A stretch of 64,000 nucleotides of DNA, from positions 1 through 64,000 of the forward strand of contig JANXAL010000028.1 in the NCBI GenBank assembly GCA_025062325.1. Direction: 5' to 3'. The DNA comes from Roseiflexus sp. (GTDB lineage Bacteria > Chloroflexota > Chloroflexia > Chloroflexales > Roseiflexaceae). Positions 26,302-34,501 of this stretch are shown piece after piece. The notes under the pieces are model-generated. The model made no database searches. It worked only from the letters and a program-made list of their open reading frames with translations, and was not told the DNA's origin. The position numbers and the translations under genes were made by a program. Position 1 is the first letter of the stretch. Every line of letters begins with the position of its first letter.

Positions 26302-29241
26302 GTGGCACACGACCGTCCGCTGCTATTGCTGATCGATGGCCATGCGCTGGCATATCGCGCCTTCCACGCGCTGGCGGAAGCCGGGTTGCGCTCCTCAACC
26401 GGCGAGCCGACGTATGCGGTCTACGGTTTCACCTCGGCGATGCTCAGCGCTATCGAGGAGTATCACCCCGAGTATGCGGCGGTGGCGTTCGATGTCGGCA
26501 AGACCTTCCGCGACGATCTGTACGCCGAATACAAGGCGAACCGCGCTGAGACCCCGGCGGAGTTTGAGCAACAACTCGAACGCATCAAACAAGTGCTGGC
26601 GGCGTTCGATATTCCGATCTACACGGCCGAAGGGTATGAAGCCGATGATGTGATTGGCACGCTGGCGCGCCAGGCGACCGAGCGCGGCGTCGATGTGCTG
26701 ATTCTCACCGGCGATACCGATACGCTCCAGTTGGTCAACGAGCACGTGACCGTGCTCCTCCACAATCCGTACCACCGCGGACCGAGAACGATCACGCGCT
26801 ATGGCGTCGCGGAAGTGGCGGAACGCTACAAAGGACTGCGCCCCGATCAACTCGCCGATCTGCGCGGCTTGAAGGGCGATCCGTCCGACAATATCCCCGG
26901 CGTCAAGGGCATCGGTGAAGCTGGCGCGATTGCGCTGCTCAATCAGTTCGGCACAATCGAGAACCTGTACGACCATCTCGACGAAGCGCCAAAGCGCTAC
27001 CAGAAGCACCTCGAAGGGCAACGCGACATCGCGCTCTTCAGCAAGAAACTGGCGACGATCGTATGTGATGCGCCGGTGACGCTCAATCTTGCGGCCGCGA
27101 CGCTTGCTGACTACGACCGTAGCCGGGTGATTGCGGTCTTTCAGGAACTCGAGTTTGGCGCGTCGCTTGTCAAACGCCTTCCTCCTATCATTAGCACAAC
27201 TGCCGCGCAACCATTGCCAGCAGCGCCGCAGCCGTTGCTGTCCACGCCGCAAGCAGAGGCGCCAGCGCCGCTCCAGGCTGAGATGTTTGCGCCGGAAGCG
27301 ACTCCTCCATCAGAGCCTTTCGCCGAACCGCAGCAGTTGACTCTGTTTGGCGACACAGAGGTTGCGCCGCCTCCTGGAGTGCGAGTCGAGGCGCCATCGC
27401 GCGCAGCGCCGGGCGAATACCATGCCGTCTGTACTGATGCCGAGCTGGAGACAGTAATTGCCGAGCTCGCTGCTGCGCCGCTGATTGCGTTCGATACCGA
27501 GACGAGCGGCATGAATCCGCTGCGCGATGACCTCGTCGGTCTTTCGCTGGCGACAGTCCCTGGTCGGGCATGGTACATTCCCGTTGGGCATACCACTAGC
27601 GAGGCGCAACTGCCGCGTGAGCGGGTGATCGCGGCGCTGCGCCCGTTCTTTGCCGATCCAGCGCGCCCCAAAATCGCTCATCATGCCAAGTTCGACATTG
27701 AAGTGCTGGAGCGCGCCGGAATTCCGGTTGAGGGTCTGTCGTTCGATACAATGCTGGCCGCCGGGTTGCTCGACAAACGCCGTAACCTGAAAGACCTGGC
27801 GTTTTACGAACTGGAACTCGCCGAGCCGCTAGACGTGATTGGCGACCTGATTGGCAAAGGGAAAAGCCAGGTCTCCTTCGCCGAGGTGCCGATCGCGCGC
27901 GCCACGCCGTATGCCGCTGCCGACGCCGATATGACGCTGCGCCTGAAACCAGTGCTCGAGGCGAAACTGCGTGCCGCTGGCAGCGTCGCCGATATTTTCT
28001 ATCGCCTGGAAATGCCGCTCGTCCCGGTGCTGGTGCGGATGGAACAGGCAGGCATTCTGCTCGATGTTCCGTATATGCGGGCGCTTGGCGAGCGCATGGG
28101 GCAAGAACTTGCACAGATCGAGCAGCAGATCTTCGCCATTGCCGGGCAGCCGTTCAACATCAACTCCGGCGATCAGTTGAGCGAGGTGCTGTTTGGTCCC
28201 AAGATCAACCTGCCCACGACCGGTCTCGACCGCACGCGGACGGGGCGCTACTCGCTGACAGCGCAGGCGCTCGAGGAATTGCAGGCAAGTGATACCACTG
28301 GCATCGTCGAGTTGATCCTGCGTCACCGCCGCCTGAGCAAACTCAAATCAACCTATGTTGACGAGCTTCCGGCGCTCGTCAACCCGGAGACTGGCAGAGT
28401 CCACACCGATTTCAATCAGCTCGGCACGGCGACTGGACGGTTGAGCAGCAATTCGCCAAACCTGCAAAATATTCCGAGCCGCACCGAAGAAGGGCGCGAG
28501 GTGCGGCGCGGGTTCATTGCTGCGCCCGGTCACGTGTTGATTGCTGCTGATTATTCGCAGATTGAGTTGCGCGTGCTGGCGCATATCACCGGCGATCCAA
28601 ACCTGATCCAGACGTTCATTGAAGGACGCGACATCCACGCTGCCACCGCCGCCCGTCTGTTCGGCGTCGGCTTCAATGCCGTGGATAAGAATCAGCGGCG
28701 GATTGCCAAAACCGTCGTCTTCGGCGTCATCTACGGCATCAGCCCGTTCGGGCTTGCGCAGCGCCTGGGCATTTCACGCGAACAGGCGCGCAACCTGATT
28801 GATAGTCTGTTCAATCAGTTTCCCCGCATCCGTGACTACATCGACCGCACGCTGGAAACCGGGCGGAACGAAGGGTATGTTCAGTCGCTCTTCGGGCGCC
28901 GCCGCCCCATGTTCGACCTGCGCACCTCCGGTCCACGGCGTCAGGCAGCCGAGCGCGAGGCGATCAACCATCCGATCCAGTCCACGGCGGCGGACATCAT
29001 GAAACTGGCGATGATCGCGGTTGACGCCGAACTGCGCCGCCGTCGGTTGCGCACCCGTATGCTGCTCCAAGTTCACGATGAACTGATCTTCGAGGCGCCG
29101 GAAGCGGAAGTGGACGAGGTGGTGGCGCTGGTGCGCGAACAAATGGAGGGCGTGTTGAGTGACATGCAGCCGCCGTTCGCTGTCCCGTTGCGCGTCGAAA
29201 TCGAAAAGGGACCGAACTGGGAAGAACTGACACCCGCATGA
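26302..29241 (+). CDS. polA: DNA polymerase I
   Basis: The 979-residue protein has all three PolI domains. The 5' nuclease (about 1-290) starts LLLIDGHALAYRAFHAL and includes GYEADDVIGTLA and LKGDPSDNIPGVKGIGEAGA. A Pro/Ala-rich linker (about 295-370) follows. The 3'-5' exonuclease (about 375-560) has FDTETSGMNP, KFDIEVL and YAAADADMT, so proofreading acids are present, unlike Taq PolI. The polymerase (about 590-979) has DYSQIELRVLAHI, the O-helix RRIAKTVVFGVIYG with the Phe that disfavours dideoxy selection, and QVHDELIFE. The start is GTG. It acts in Okazaki processing and repair and stands alone between repeat-filled gaps. Confidence 0.97.
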   Translation: MAHDRPLLLLIDGHALAYRAFHALAEAGLRSSTGEPTYAVYGFTSAMLSAIEEYHPEYAAVAFDVGKTFRDDLYAEYKANRAETPAEFEQQLERIKQVLAAFDIPIYTAEGYEADDVIGTLARQATERGVDVLILTGDTDTLQLVNEHVTVLLHNPYHRGPRTITRYGVAEVAERYKGLRPDQLADLRGLKGDPSDNIPGVKGIGEAGAIALLNQFGTIENLYDHLDEAPKRYQKHLEGQRDIALFSKKLATIVCDAPVTLNLAAATLADYDRSRVIAVFQELEFGASLVKRLPPIISTTAAQPLPAAPQPLLSTPQAEAPAPLQAEMFAPEATPPSEPFAEPQQLTLFGDTEVAPPPGVRVEAPSRAAPGEYHAVCTDAELETVIAELAAAPLIAFDTETSGMNPLRDDLVGLSLATVPGRAWYIPVGHTTSEAQLPRERVIAALRPFFADPARPKIAHHAKFDIEVLERAGIPVEGLSFDTMLAAGLLDKRRNLKDLAFYELELAEPLDVIGDLIGKGKSQVSFAEVPIARATPYAAADADMTLRLKPVLEAKLRAAGSVADIFYRLEMPLVPVLVRMEQAGILLDVPYMRALGERMGQELAQIEQQIFAIAGQPFNINSGDQLSEVLFGPKINLPTTGLDRTRTGRYSLTAQALEELQASDTTGIVELILRHRRLSKLKSTYVDELPALVNPETGRVHTDFNQLGTATGRLSSNSPNLQNIPSRTEEGREVRRGFIAAPGHVLIAADYSQIELRVLAHITGDPNLIQTFIEGRDIHAATAARLFGVGFNAVDKNQRRIAKTVVFGVIYGISPFGLAQRLGISREQARNLIDSLFNQFPRIRDYIDRTLETGRNEGYVQSLFGRRRPMFDLRTSGPRRQAAEREAINHPIQSTAADIMKLAMIAVDAELRRRRLRTRMLLQVHDELIFEAPEAEVDEVVALVREQMEGVLSDMQPPFAVPLRVEIEKGPNWEELTPA

Positions 29242-29264
29242 CATGGTGCGGAGGCGGGAAGTAG

Positions 29265-29300
29265 GGGCGTGGCGCTGCCACGCCCGGCGCTGCCACGCCC
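29265..29300. terminator. Hairpin after polA, possible terminator
   Basis: GGGCGTGGC and GCCACGCCC form a perfect 9-bp stem with loop GCT (29265-29285), 24 bases after the polA stop. A second GGCGCTGCCACGCCC copy follows. No T-run is present, so termination is uncertain. Confidence 0.35.
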
Positions 29301-29689
29301 GCAGACACCTGTGAAGGGGAGTGTTTCCATATGAAGGCGGGAAGGTCGAAAACATACCCGACCCTTAAGGTCTCTGCCAGTTGACCCCGTGTGCCGCGCG
29401 TCGCCCGTGATGGCTACATTATTGTCAAATGGTGACTGACCTCTCAGCGAGGCATCACTGCTCCATGCGTCACCGATCAACAGGAGGCTGGCGTCATTGC
29501 GGGCCGCCATTGCCACGCTGCGCTCACAGCAGGCGCTTCGCGTGCAGAAGGTTCTGCGAAAGCAACCTCTCCGCTGCGCAACGGACTGCTCTATGTACAA
29601 CACTGCGCTCACTGCAAGCAGCGCTGGTTGCATTCGGAGCGACTTGTTGATGCAGCCTAGTTTAGCCTGCGCAAACACACTTTGCTGGT

Positions 29690-30025
29690 ATAGGCTTTTT
29701 GGTGTGCAAAGCGGGTTTGCCGCATATTGATGCCCTTGGTCCCCTCATCTCCCTGGCTCCCTTCTCCTGCCCTTACCCATAGATGTTTGCCGCGTCCTGG
29801 ACGCTTTTTCTCCTCATCCCCTCAACCCCCTTCTACCAGGGGAGAAGGGGGAGTTAGAGCGTCCTGATGCTTGGAACGGGCGATGCAACATCAGAACTTG
29901 CTAAAATCTACATTTGTGAGATTCCCCTTCTCCTGCTATGGGAGAAGGGAGAGTGTGCGCGTCCTGACGATCAAAATGGTGCAGTATACGGGCTGACCGA
30001 AAAATTCTACAACCTGTGAGGTCAG
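29690..30025. repeat. Palindromic intergenic repeat, copy group 4
   Basis: Palindromes at about 29826-29853 (CCCCCTTCTACCAGG, GGGAGAAGGGGGAG) and 29924-29952 are each followed by GCGTCCTGA, a GGGCGATGCAACATCAG-like part and AATCTACATTTGTGAG. These are two tandem degenerate units. Bases 29301-29689 hold no supported gene. Confidence 0.75.
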
Positions 30026-30215
30026 TCGCGGGAGGCGGTTCAGCCGGTAGCAGCGCGTGGATAACAAACACCACATCTAGGACGGCGCCCTGTATCATCC
30101 TCATGTCACGCCTGCGCGTCACAATCAGCATAGGCGTATGCTACAATGAAAGGGCGCAGCAATGAGCATAGGCGTACTGACCGGAAAGGAAACCTTCTCA
30201 GGAGATCACCCCTGT

Positions 30216-31208
30216 ATGACCTTCGTTGAACCCGTGACGCAGGCACGTCCCCGCGACCAACGCCCGCGTGAGGCAGAGCGACCCACCTTTTCGATTGTCG
30301 CGCCCGTGTATAACGAAGAGGTGCTGTTGCCGGAGTTTTACCGTCGCGTCGTGGCAGCCATTGAGCCGCTCGGCGAACCGTTCGAGATTATTCTGGTGAA
30401 TGATGGGTCGCGCGACCGATCGCTCCAGATCATGCTGGAATTGCACGAGCGTGATCCACGGGTCAAAGTCATCAACTTTTCACGCAACTTCGGGCATCAG
30501 ATTGCCATCACCGCTGGCACTGACTATGCGCGCGGCAAGGCGGTCGTCGTCATCGACTCTGACCTTCAAGACCCGCCGGAAGTAATTGTGGACATGATCG
30601 CCCGCTGGCGCGAGGGGTATCAACTGGTCTACGGCGTGCGCTCCGAACGCGAGGGCGAGACAGTGTTCAAACTCGCTACTGCCTCTCTCTTCTACCGCCT
30701 CATTCGTAAAATCACCAGTGTCGATATTCCCGTCGACACCGGTGATTTCCGTCTGATGGATCGCAAGGTGGTCGATGCGCTCAAATCAATGCGTGAACAT
30801 CATCGCTTCATGCGCGGATTGTCGGTGTGGGTCGGCTTCAAGCAAACCGGCATCACCTATAAGCGCGACGCGCGCAAGGCAGGGGTCACCAAGTATCCGC
30901 TGCGCAAGATGCTAAAGTTTGCAATGGACGGCATCACGGCCTTCTCATACCTGCCGCTGCAACTGGCGACCTATGTAGGGTTCAGCGTGGCGGCGCTTGG
31001 TTTACTTGGCATCATTGCGGTGATTTTCCTGCGTCTGCTCGGCAATGAGCTGCTAGGTCAGGCGACGACGCTGGTGGCAGTGCTGTTCATGGGAGGCGTG
31101 CAACTGGTCTTCCTCGGCATCATTGGCGAATACCTGGGCCGCATTTACGATGAGGTCAAGCAACGTCCCCTCTATATCGTCGCCGATGCAATCGGGTTTG
31201 ATGAATAA
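30216..31208 (+). CDS. Family 2 glycosyltransferase, GtrB/DPM1-like with membrane anchor
   Basis: The 330-residue protein probably moves a sugar from a nucleotide donor to polyprenyl phosphate. The GT-A domain begins [20 protein letters not shown], has [11 protein letters not shown] and the metal motif [13 protein letters not shown] (DxD-type), then [16 protein letters not shown]. Two membrane segments follow near the C-terminus (about [20 protein letters not shown] and [20 protein letters not shown]) with [14 protein letters not shown] after them, as in GtrB. The ATG at 30216 follows AGGAGA by 10 bases. An earlier ATG at 30162 (18 more residues) is possible, but a TACAAT -10 at 30142-30147 would start the mRNA only about 8 bases before it. 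Confidence 0.9.
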   Translation: MTFVEPVTQARPRDQRPREAERPTFSIVAPVYNEEVLLPEFYRRVVAAIEPLGEPFEIILVNDGSRDRSLQIMLELHERDPRVKVINFSRNFGHQIAITAGTDYARGKAVVVIDSDLQDPPEVIVDMIARWREGYQLVYGVRSEREGETVFKLATASLFYRLIRKITSVDIPVDTGDFRLMDRKVVDALKSMREHHRFMRGLSVWVGFKQTGITYKRDARKAGVTKYPLRKMLKFAMDGITAFSYLPLQLATYVGFSVAALGLLGIIAVIFLRLLGNELLGQATTLVAVLFMGGVQLVFLGIIGEYLGRIYDEVKQRPLYIVADAIGFDE

Positions 31209-31217
31209 TCCCCTGCG

Positions 31218-31260
31218 GCGCGGTAAAAGACGTTGCATTGCAACGTCTTTACCGCGCTCT
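31218..31260. terminator. Strong bidirectional terminator hairpin
   Basis: GCGCGGTAAA-A-GACGTTGCA pairs with TTGCAACGTC-TTTACCGCGC, about 19 bp with one bulged A and a minimal loop. It lies between the convergent GT2 gene and lplA. Confidence 0.85.
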
Positions 31261-31262
31261 TA

Positions 31263-32048
31263 TCACGGCACAGCCCGCAGCCATTCCTCTGTGCCGAATT
31301 TGGTTTCAACCAGCCGCTCGGCCGCCTGCCATTCCTCCGGTTTGATCGCGGAGTCGGTCAAGCCATGCTGCGCACGAAAGGTGTCGATCATGCGCTCGAT
31401 GATCGCCTCACGCGGCAAACCGGTTTGGCGACGCAGCGGATCGACCCGTTTGGCGGCGCTGGCAATCCCTTTGTCGCTGAGTTTCTCGCGTCCGATTCGC
31501 AGCACCTCCACCATCTTAGCGCTATCGATATCATACGCCATGGTCACGTGGTGGAGCACCGCGCCGTTGCGCCGCGTTTGCGCTGCTCCGCCGATCTTCC
31601 CCGCTGCCGATGTAATATCGTTGATTGGTTGGTACCACGCCTCTACGCCGAGTGACGCCAGCGCATCGAGCACCCAACGGTCGAAGAAGGCGTAGGATTC
31701 GACCATGCTCATCCCCGCCACCAGTTCGACTGGCGCGTAGATTGAATAGGTAATCGTGTTTCCCGGTTCGATGAACATCGCACCGCCGCCAGTAATTCGG
31801 CGGACGACCTGCACCCCATGGCGCCGCGCGCCTTCCAGATCGACTTCGTTGCGCAGCGACTGGAAGCGACCAATTACGACAGCACTGGCAGCCCACTCCC
31901 AGATACGCAGCGTCGGCTTGCGCCGTCCGGCAGCGACCTCCTCCAGCAGCGCCTCATCAAGCGCCATGTGCATCACCGGAGCGATTGGCGCGTCCCGGAT
32001 CAACTGCCAGTCATATGCGCGCCAGGAAGATGATGGTTGTGTGCTCAT
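31263..32048 (-). CDS. lplA: Lipoate--protein ligase, catalytic subunit (LplA-type, split form)
   Basis: The 261-residue BPL/LplA/LipB-fold protein has the ligand loop VRRITGGGAMFIEPGNTITY and the conserved lysine region SAAGKIGGAAQTRRNGAVLH. Full-length bacterial LplA has a C-terminal accessory domain; here the protein ends after the catalytic domain, and the accessory domain is a separate gene just upstream. Its ATG overlaps that gene's stop by 4 bases, so the two are coupled. It attaches lipoate via lipoyl-AMP to E2 or GcvH lysines in the cytoplasm. Octanoyltransferase (LipM) activity cannot be fully excluded, but the neighbour favours LplA. Confidence 0.88.
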   Translation of the reverse strand: MSTQPSSSWRAYDWQLIRDAPIAPVMHMALDEALLEEVAAGRRKPTLRIWEWAASAVVIGRFQSLRNEVDLEGARRHGVQVVRRITGGGAMFIEPGNTITYSIYAPVELVAGMSMVESYAFFDRWVLDALASLGVEAWYQPINDITSAAGKIGGAAQTRRNGAVLHHVTMAYDIDSAKMVEVLRIGREKLSDKGIASAAKRVDPLRRQTGLPREAIIERMIDTFRAQHGLTDSAIKPEEWQAAERLVETKFGTEEWLRAVP

Positions 32049-32329
32049 TGCGTACCTCCCTGAAGAGCGCGGCGCACCGCTTCAGCCACTCCTTCTGGCG
32101 TAATTCCAAGCAATTCGGCATGCGCAGCCGCTTCGCGCACCCGTTCGGCAATCGTCTCCACCGGCGTGTCTGCCGGGAGACCTTCGAGCGCTGCAGCCAT
32201 CCATTCCAACGCTTCCGCCGGTTCGAGAAAAAAGTCGCCGCTTAGGACAACATCACGCAGTGCGCCGTCGGTCACGTTCAGATCGACAACGACCAGTTTG
32301 CCGCCAGGGATTTTGTATTCGCCATGCAT
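32045..32329 (-). CDS. lplB: Lipoate--protein ligase accessory domain (LplB-type)
   Basis: The 94-residue protein starts HGEYKIPGGKLVVVDLNVTD and continues SGDFFLEPAEALEWMAAALE. This matches the C-terminal LplA domain (PF10437), which exists as a separate LplB in archaea such as Thermoplasma and is needed for lipoyl-AMP formation there. It lies directly upstream of lplA with a 4-base overlap, so equal amounts are likely made. The role is inferred from family and context. Confidence 0.85.
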   Translation of the reverse strand: MHGEYKIPGGKLVVVDLNVTDGALRDVVLSGDFFLEPAEALEWMAAALEGLPADTPVETIAERVREAAAHAELLGITPEGVAEAVRRALQGGTQ

Positions 32330-32407
32330 GCCACTGCTCTTTCTCTTATGACTGCCGTCTGTCCTGGTGTTCAGCCTGAATGTCAGATGGTACAGTGCAG
32401 CATACCA

Positions 32408-33082
32408 CTACGAGCATTCGATTGCAAGGATTTGATCGGCAACCTCTGCCATATCTGTGCCGATAATATCGGGGCGTGGAAAGAGCGGATCGAGCACCAT
32501 GCCGGGACGGGCGACGAAGGCGGCGGCGCAACCGGCGTGCAACGCTCCAGCAATGTCCCAGGCGTGTGTGGCAACCATGCGGATCCGTCGGGTTGGAACA
32601 TAGAGGCGGTTTGCGGCGTATTCATAGGGTTCCGGCGCGGGTTTCAGGCGTCGCACGATATCGGCGGAAAAAATGTTCTCAAAGAAGTGGGCGATGCCAG
32701 CATTTGTCAACTGCGTTATTGCCACTTCCTCAGTTGAGTTCGTCAATGCCGCCAGACGTAAACCGGCGGATTTCAGACGCTCGAGTGCAGCGGGGACGTC
32801 AGCATGAGGCGGCAGGTTGCGCATACCGTCAAGGATGGCTGCGCCATCGTCTGCTGAGAGAGAAGTTCCATAGCGTGCCGCAGTCATCTCCAGCGCTGTC
32901 GTCCAGATCTTTGTGAAGTTGACATACGCTCCGGTAATAATTGTAACGAACGCCGACTGAAGCACCTGGTTGAACCATGCCTGGCGCGCGTTGACGGCTC
33001 CGAACATCCGTGTGAAGAGCGGATCGAGCGCGCGCATGTCCAGTAGTGTCTCGTTCACATCGAAAACAATCACCCGCGGCAT
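32408..33082 (-). CDS. HAD-superfamily protein, type II haloacid dehalogenase-like
   Basis: The 224-residue HAD protein has motif I VIVFDVNETLLDM (nucleophile Asp; Asn two residues later as in L-2-haloacid dehalogenases, where phosphatases have Asp). Motif II is ALTNST, the motif III lysine is in RRLKPAPEPYEYA, and the late THAWDIAGALHAG fits the dehalogenase subgroup. It may hydrolyse short halogenated acids or be a phosphatase of unknown substrate. It stands 78 bases upstream of lplB on the same strand, so loose co-transcription is possible. Confidence 0.85.
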   Translation of the reverse strand: MPRVIVFDVNETLLDMRALDPLFTRMFGAVNARQAWFNQVLQSAFVTIITGAYVNFTKIWTTALEMTAARYGTSLSADDGAAILDGMRNLPPHADVPAALERLKSAGLRLAALTNSTEEVAITQLTNAGIAHFFENIFSADIVRRLKPAPEPYEYAANRLYVPTRRIRMVATHAWDIAGALHAGCAAAFVARPGMVLDPLFPRPDIIGTDMAEVADQILAIECS

Positions 33083-33446
33083 TGTCTCCTCCTGTCATTG
33101 TTCCACACCAGACGAGCCACTAGATGAGAAGCTGACGTTCACGCTTCGGGCTGAAGCCATGACTCAGGTCAGGCAAGCTCTTCCGAGGCTTTCATGCACT
33201 CAGCGAGAGTCTTAGGCCTGCAGCGATTGGTTGCGTTAATTCGCGGCGTCTGCCGCGAGCGAAGCGCGGCGGCGCGAAATGGCGCCTGGCACGCTGGTAT
33301 CTCATGGGCTCAATGTCTGGTTTATCCTCCTGTAAGGTAACGTCGCACGCGCGCACAGACAGCGATGCAGCCTGAGCGTGTTCCACAGCGCTGTGAACTG
33401 GACGAATAGAAGGTGCGGAGAGTATGCAAACTTAACTGGCGGATAC
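33083..33446. other. Gene-free stretch with a small hairpin
   Basis: TCGCGGCGTCTGCCGCGA at 33241-33258 forms a 7-bp stem with loop GTCT. Wording near 33139-33175 (GCTTCGGGCTGAAGCC, ACTCAGGTCAGG) resembles 34436-34470 (GTCCTGAGTGAGGGCTTGAG), another short degenerate repeat. No gene is supported. Confidence 0.4.
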
Positions 33447-33926
33447 CTAGTCGGCAAGTGTCTCCGACCAGGCAATGAACCGCCGGAGATCGGCTTCGAC
33501 CTGACCCCAGACAACCGGATAACGCGCAATCAGGCGTTCGATCCGCTCTTCGTCGAGCTCGCTCCTTACAACGTGGCGAAACGCCAGGAATTCGCGCAGA
33601 CCATCGATGCTGTCGCCGGGCAGCGCTGTGGGACGGTCGCCCCAGGCTGCTCCCGTGCGCTCGAGCAATCGCCGCTGCCAGTCGAAGCCGCTCGGCTGAG
33701 CGCCATCCAGTTCTGCGGCTACCGTCTGAAAAATTCGCTCGCAACCGGTGTAGAGGTTATGTAGCTTGAGCGCAAGATTTTCGTAAAACAGCCTGGCATG
33801 CCCTGGATCGTGCGCGATTTCTGCGTGCGCAAATACAATATCTTCTGGCAGGCGTTGTAACCGCTCGAGTTCTCCGGAAAGATCGGCTGCCACGCCGCGT
33901 AAGCGTTCTGGTGACACTAGTTGCAT
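33447..33926 (-). CDS. HepT-like (HEPN family) protein with altered active site
   Basis: The 159-residue helical protein starts at ATG 33926, two bases after the stop expected for the upstream MNT gene. It reads EDIVFAHAEIAHDPGHARLF, YENLALKLHNLYTGCERIF and LREFLAFRHVVRSELDEERI, as in HepT toxins paired with MNT antitoxins. HepT RNases use Arg-x4-His-x-Tyr. Here FRHVVR is followed directly by SELD, so the His and Tyr positions are missing, probably by a short deletion. The protein is probably not an active RNase. In the sequence as given the upstream MNT frame runs into this one without a stop. Confidence 0.75.
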   Translation of the reverse strand: MQLVSPERLRGVAADLSGELERLQRLPEDIVFAHAEIAHDPGHARLFYENLALKLHNLYTGCERIFQTVAAELDGAQPSGFDWQRRLLERTGAAWGDRPTALPGDSIDGLREFLAFRHVVRSELDEERIERLIARYPVVWGQVEADLRRFIAWSETLAD

Positions 33927-33928
33927 AG

Positions 33929-34307
33929 TTACAGTTCTTCTCCAGTCGCCAGGACACGATCGCGCACATGCGGAAACAACCCGCCAAGCGGCTTCAGGTC
34001 CACCGGAAAGTCGGTCAGTTTTCCCGCTTCCGCTAGTGCAAAAATAGTCGGCGGGCGCAAGCCCGTCCATTGCCAGATCGATGTCGGAATCAGCAGCGAA
34101 GCGACCGGTGACCAGTGAACCGCAGAGGATGACGCGGGTTGCGCTCAATTTCCGGTGCAGCGTGGCTGCAATACGTTCGGCGTCGTAGCGCGCCTGGTGC
34201 GCTAGACGCCAGTTGCGCTCGCGTTCAATAGCTTGGCGGCGGCGCCAGCGTTCGACATATTCTTCAATCTGGCGATCCATGCCTGGAAGGTCGGCTATGG
34301 GACTCAT
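33929..34307 (-). pseudogene. MNT-type nucleotidyltransferase antitoxin, frameshifted in a homopolymer
   Basis: Residues up to about 89 are normal and carry the MntA motif GS-x10-DxD (GSLVTGRFAADSDID). After DLAMDGLAPADYF the frame reads CTSGSGKTDRLSGG, which is not family-like. Taking one base from the five-A run at 34040-34044 restores FALAEAGKLTDFPVDLKPLG and ends at a TAA (33929-33931). The gene should therefore be about 126 residues and has one extra base in the run. MntA enzymes AMPylate HepT toxins to silence them. The shift may be a mutation, slippage, or sequencing error. Confidence 0.75.
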
Positions 34308-34501
34308 CCGAATGCCTTGCTGCGCGGAGATCGACGCAGTGCCGCAAAATCATTTGAATAGGGCTGCGCCCCCCATATTACACCAGATTCAACTAAATCT
34401 CAAATGAGATTGAGAAGATAGTGCGGAGCTTCTACGTCCTGAGTGAGGGCTTGAGCCCGCAGCTCAGAGGGCGCGCGGCTCGGTAGCACGGGTTTAACTT
34501 C

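Noticed and set aside
33447-34307. The 286-codon MNT-HepT open frame as a genuine single fusion protein.
   Set aside because: About 40 residues at the joint are not family-like, and removing one base restores a normal MNT end, a stop and a HepT start codon. Fusion is a by-product of the frameshift.
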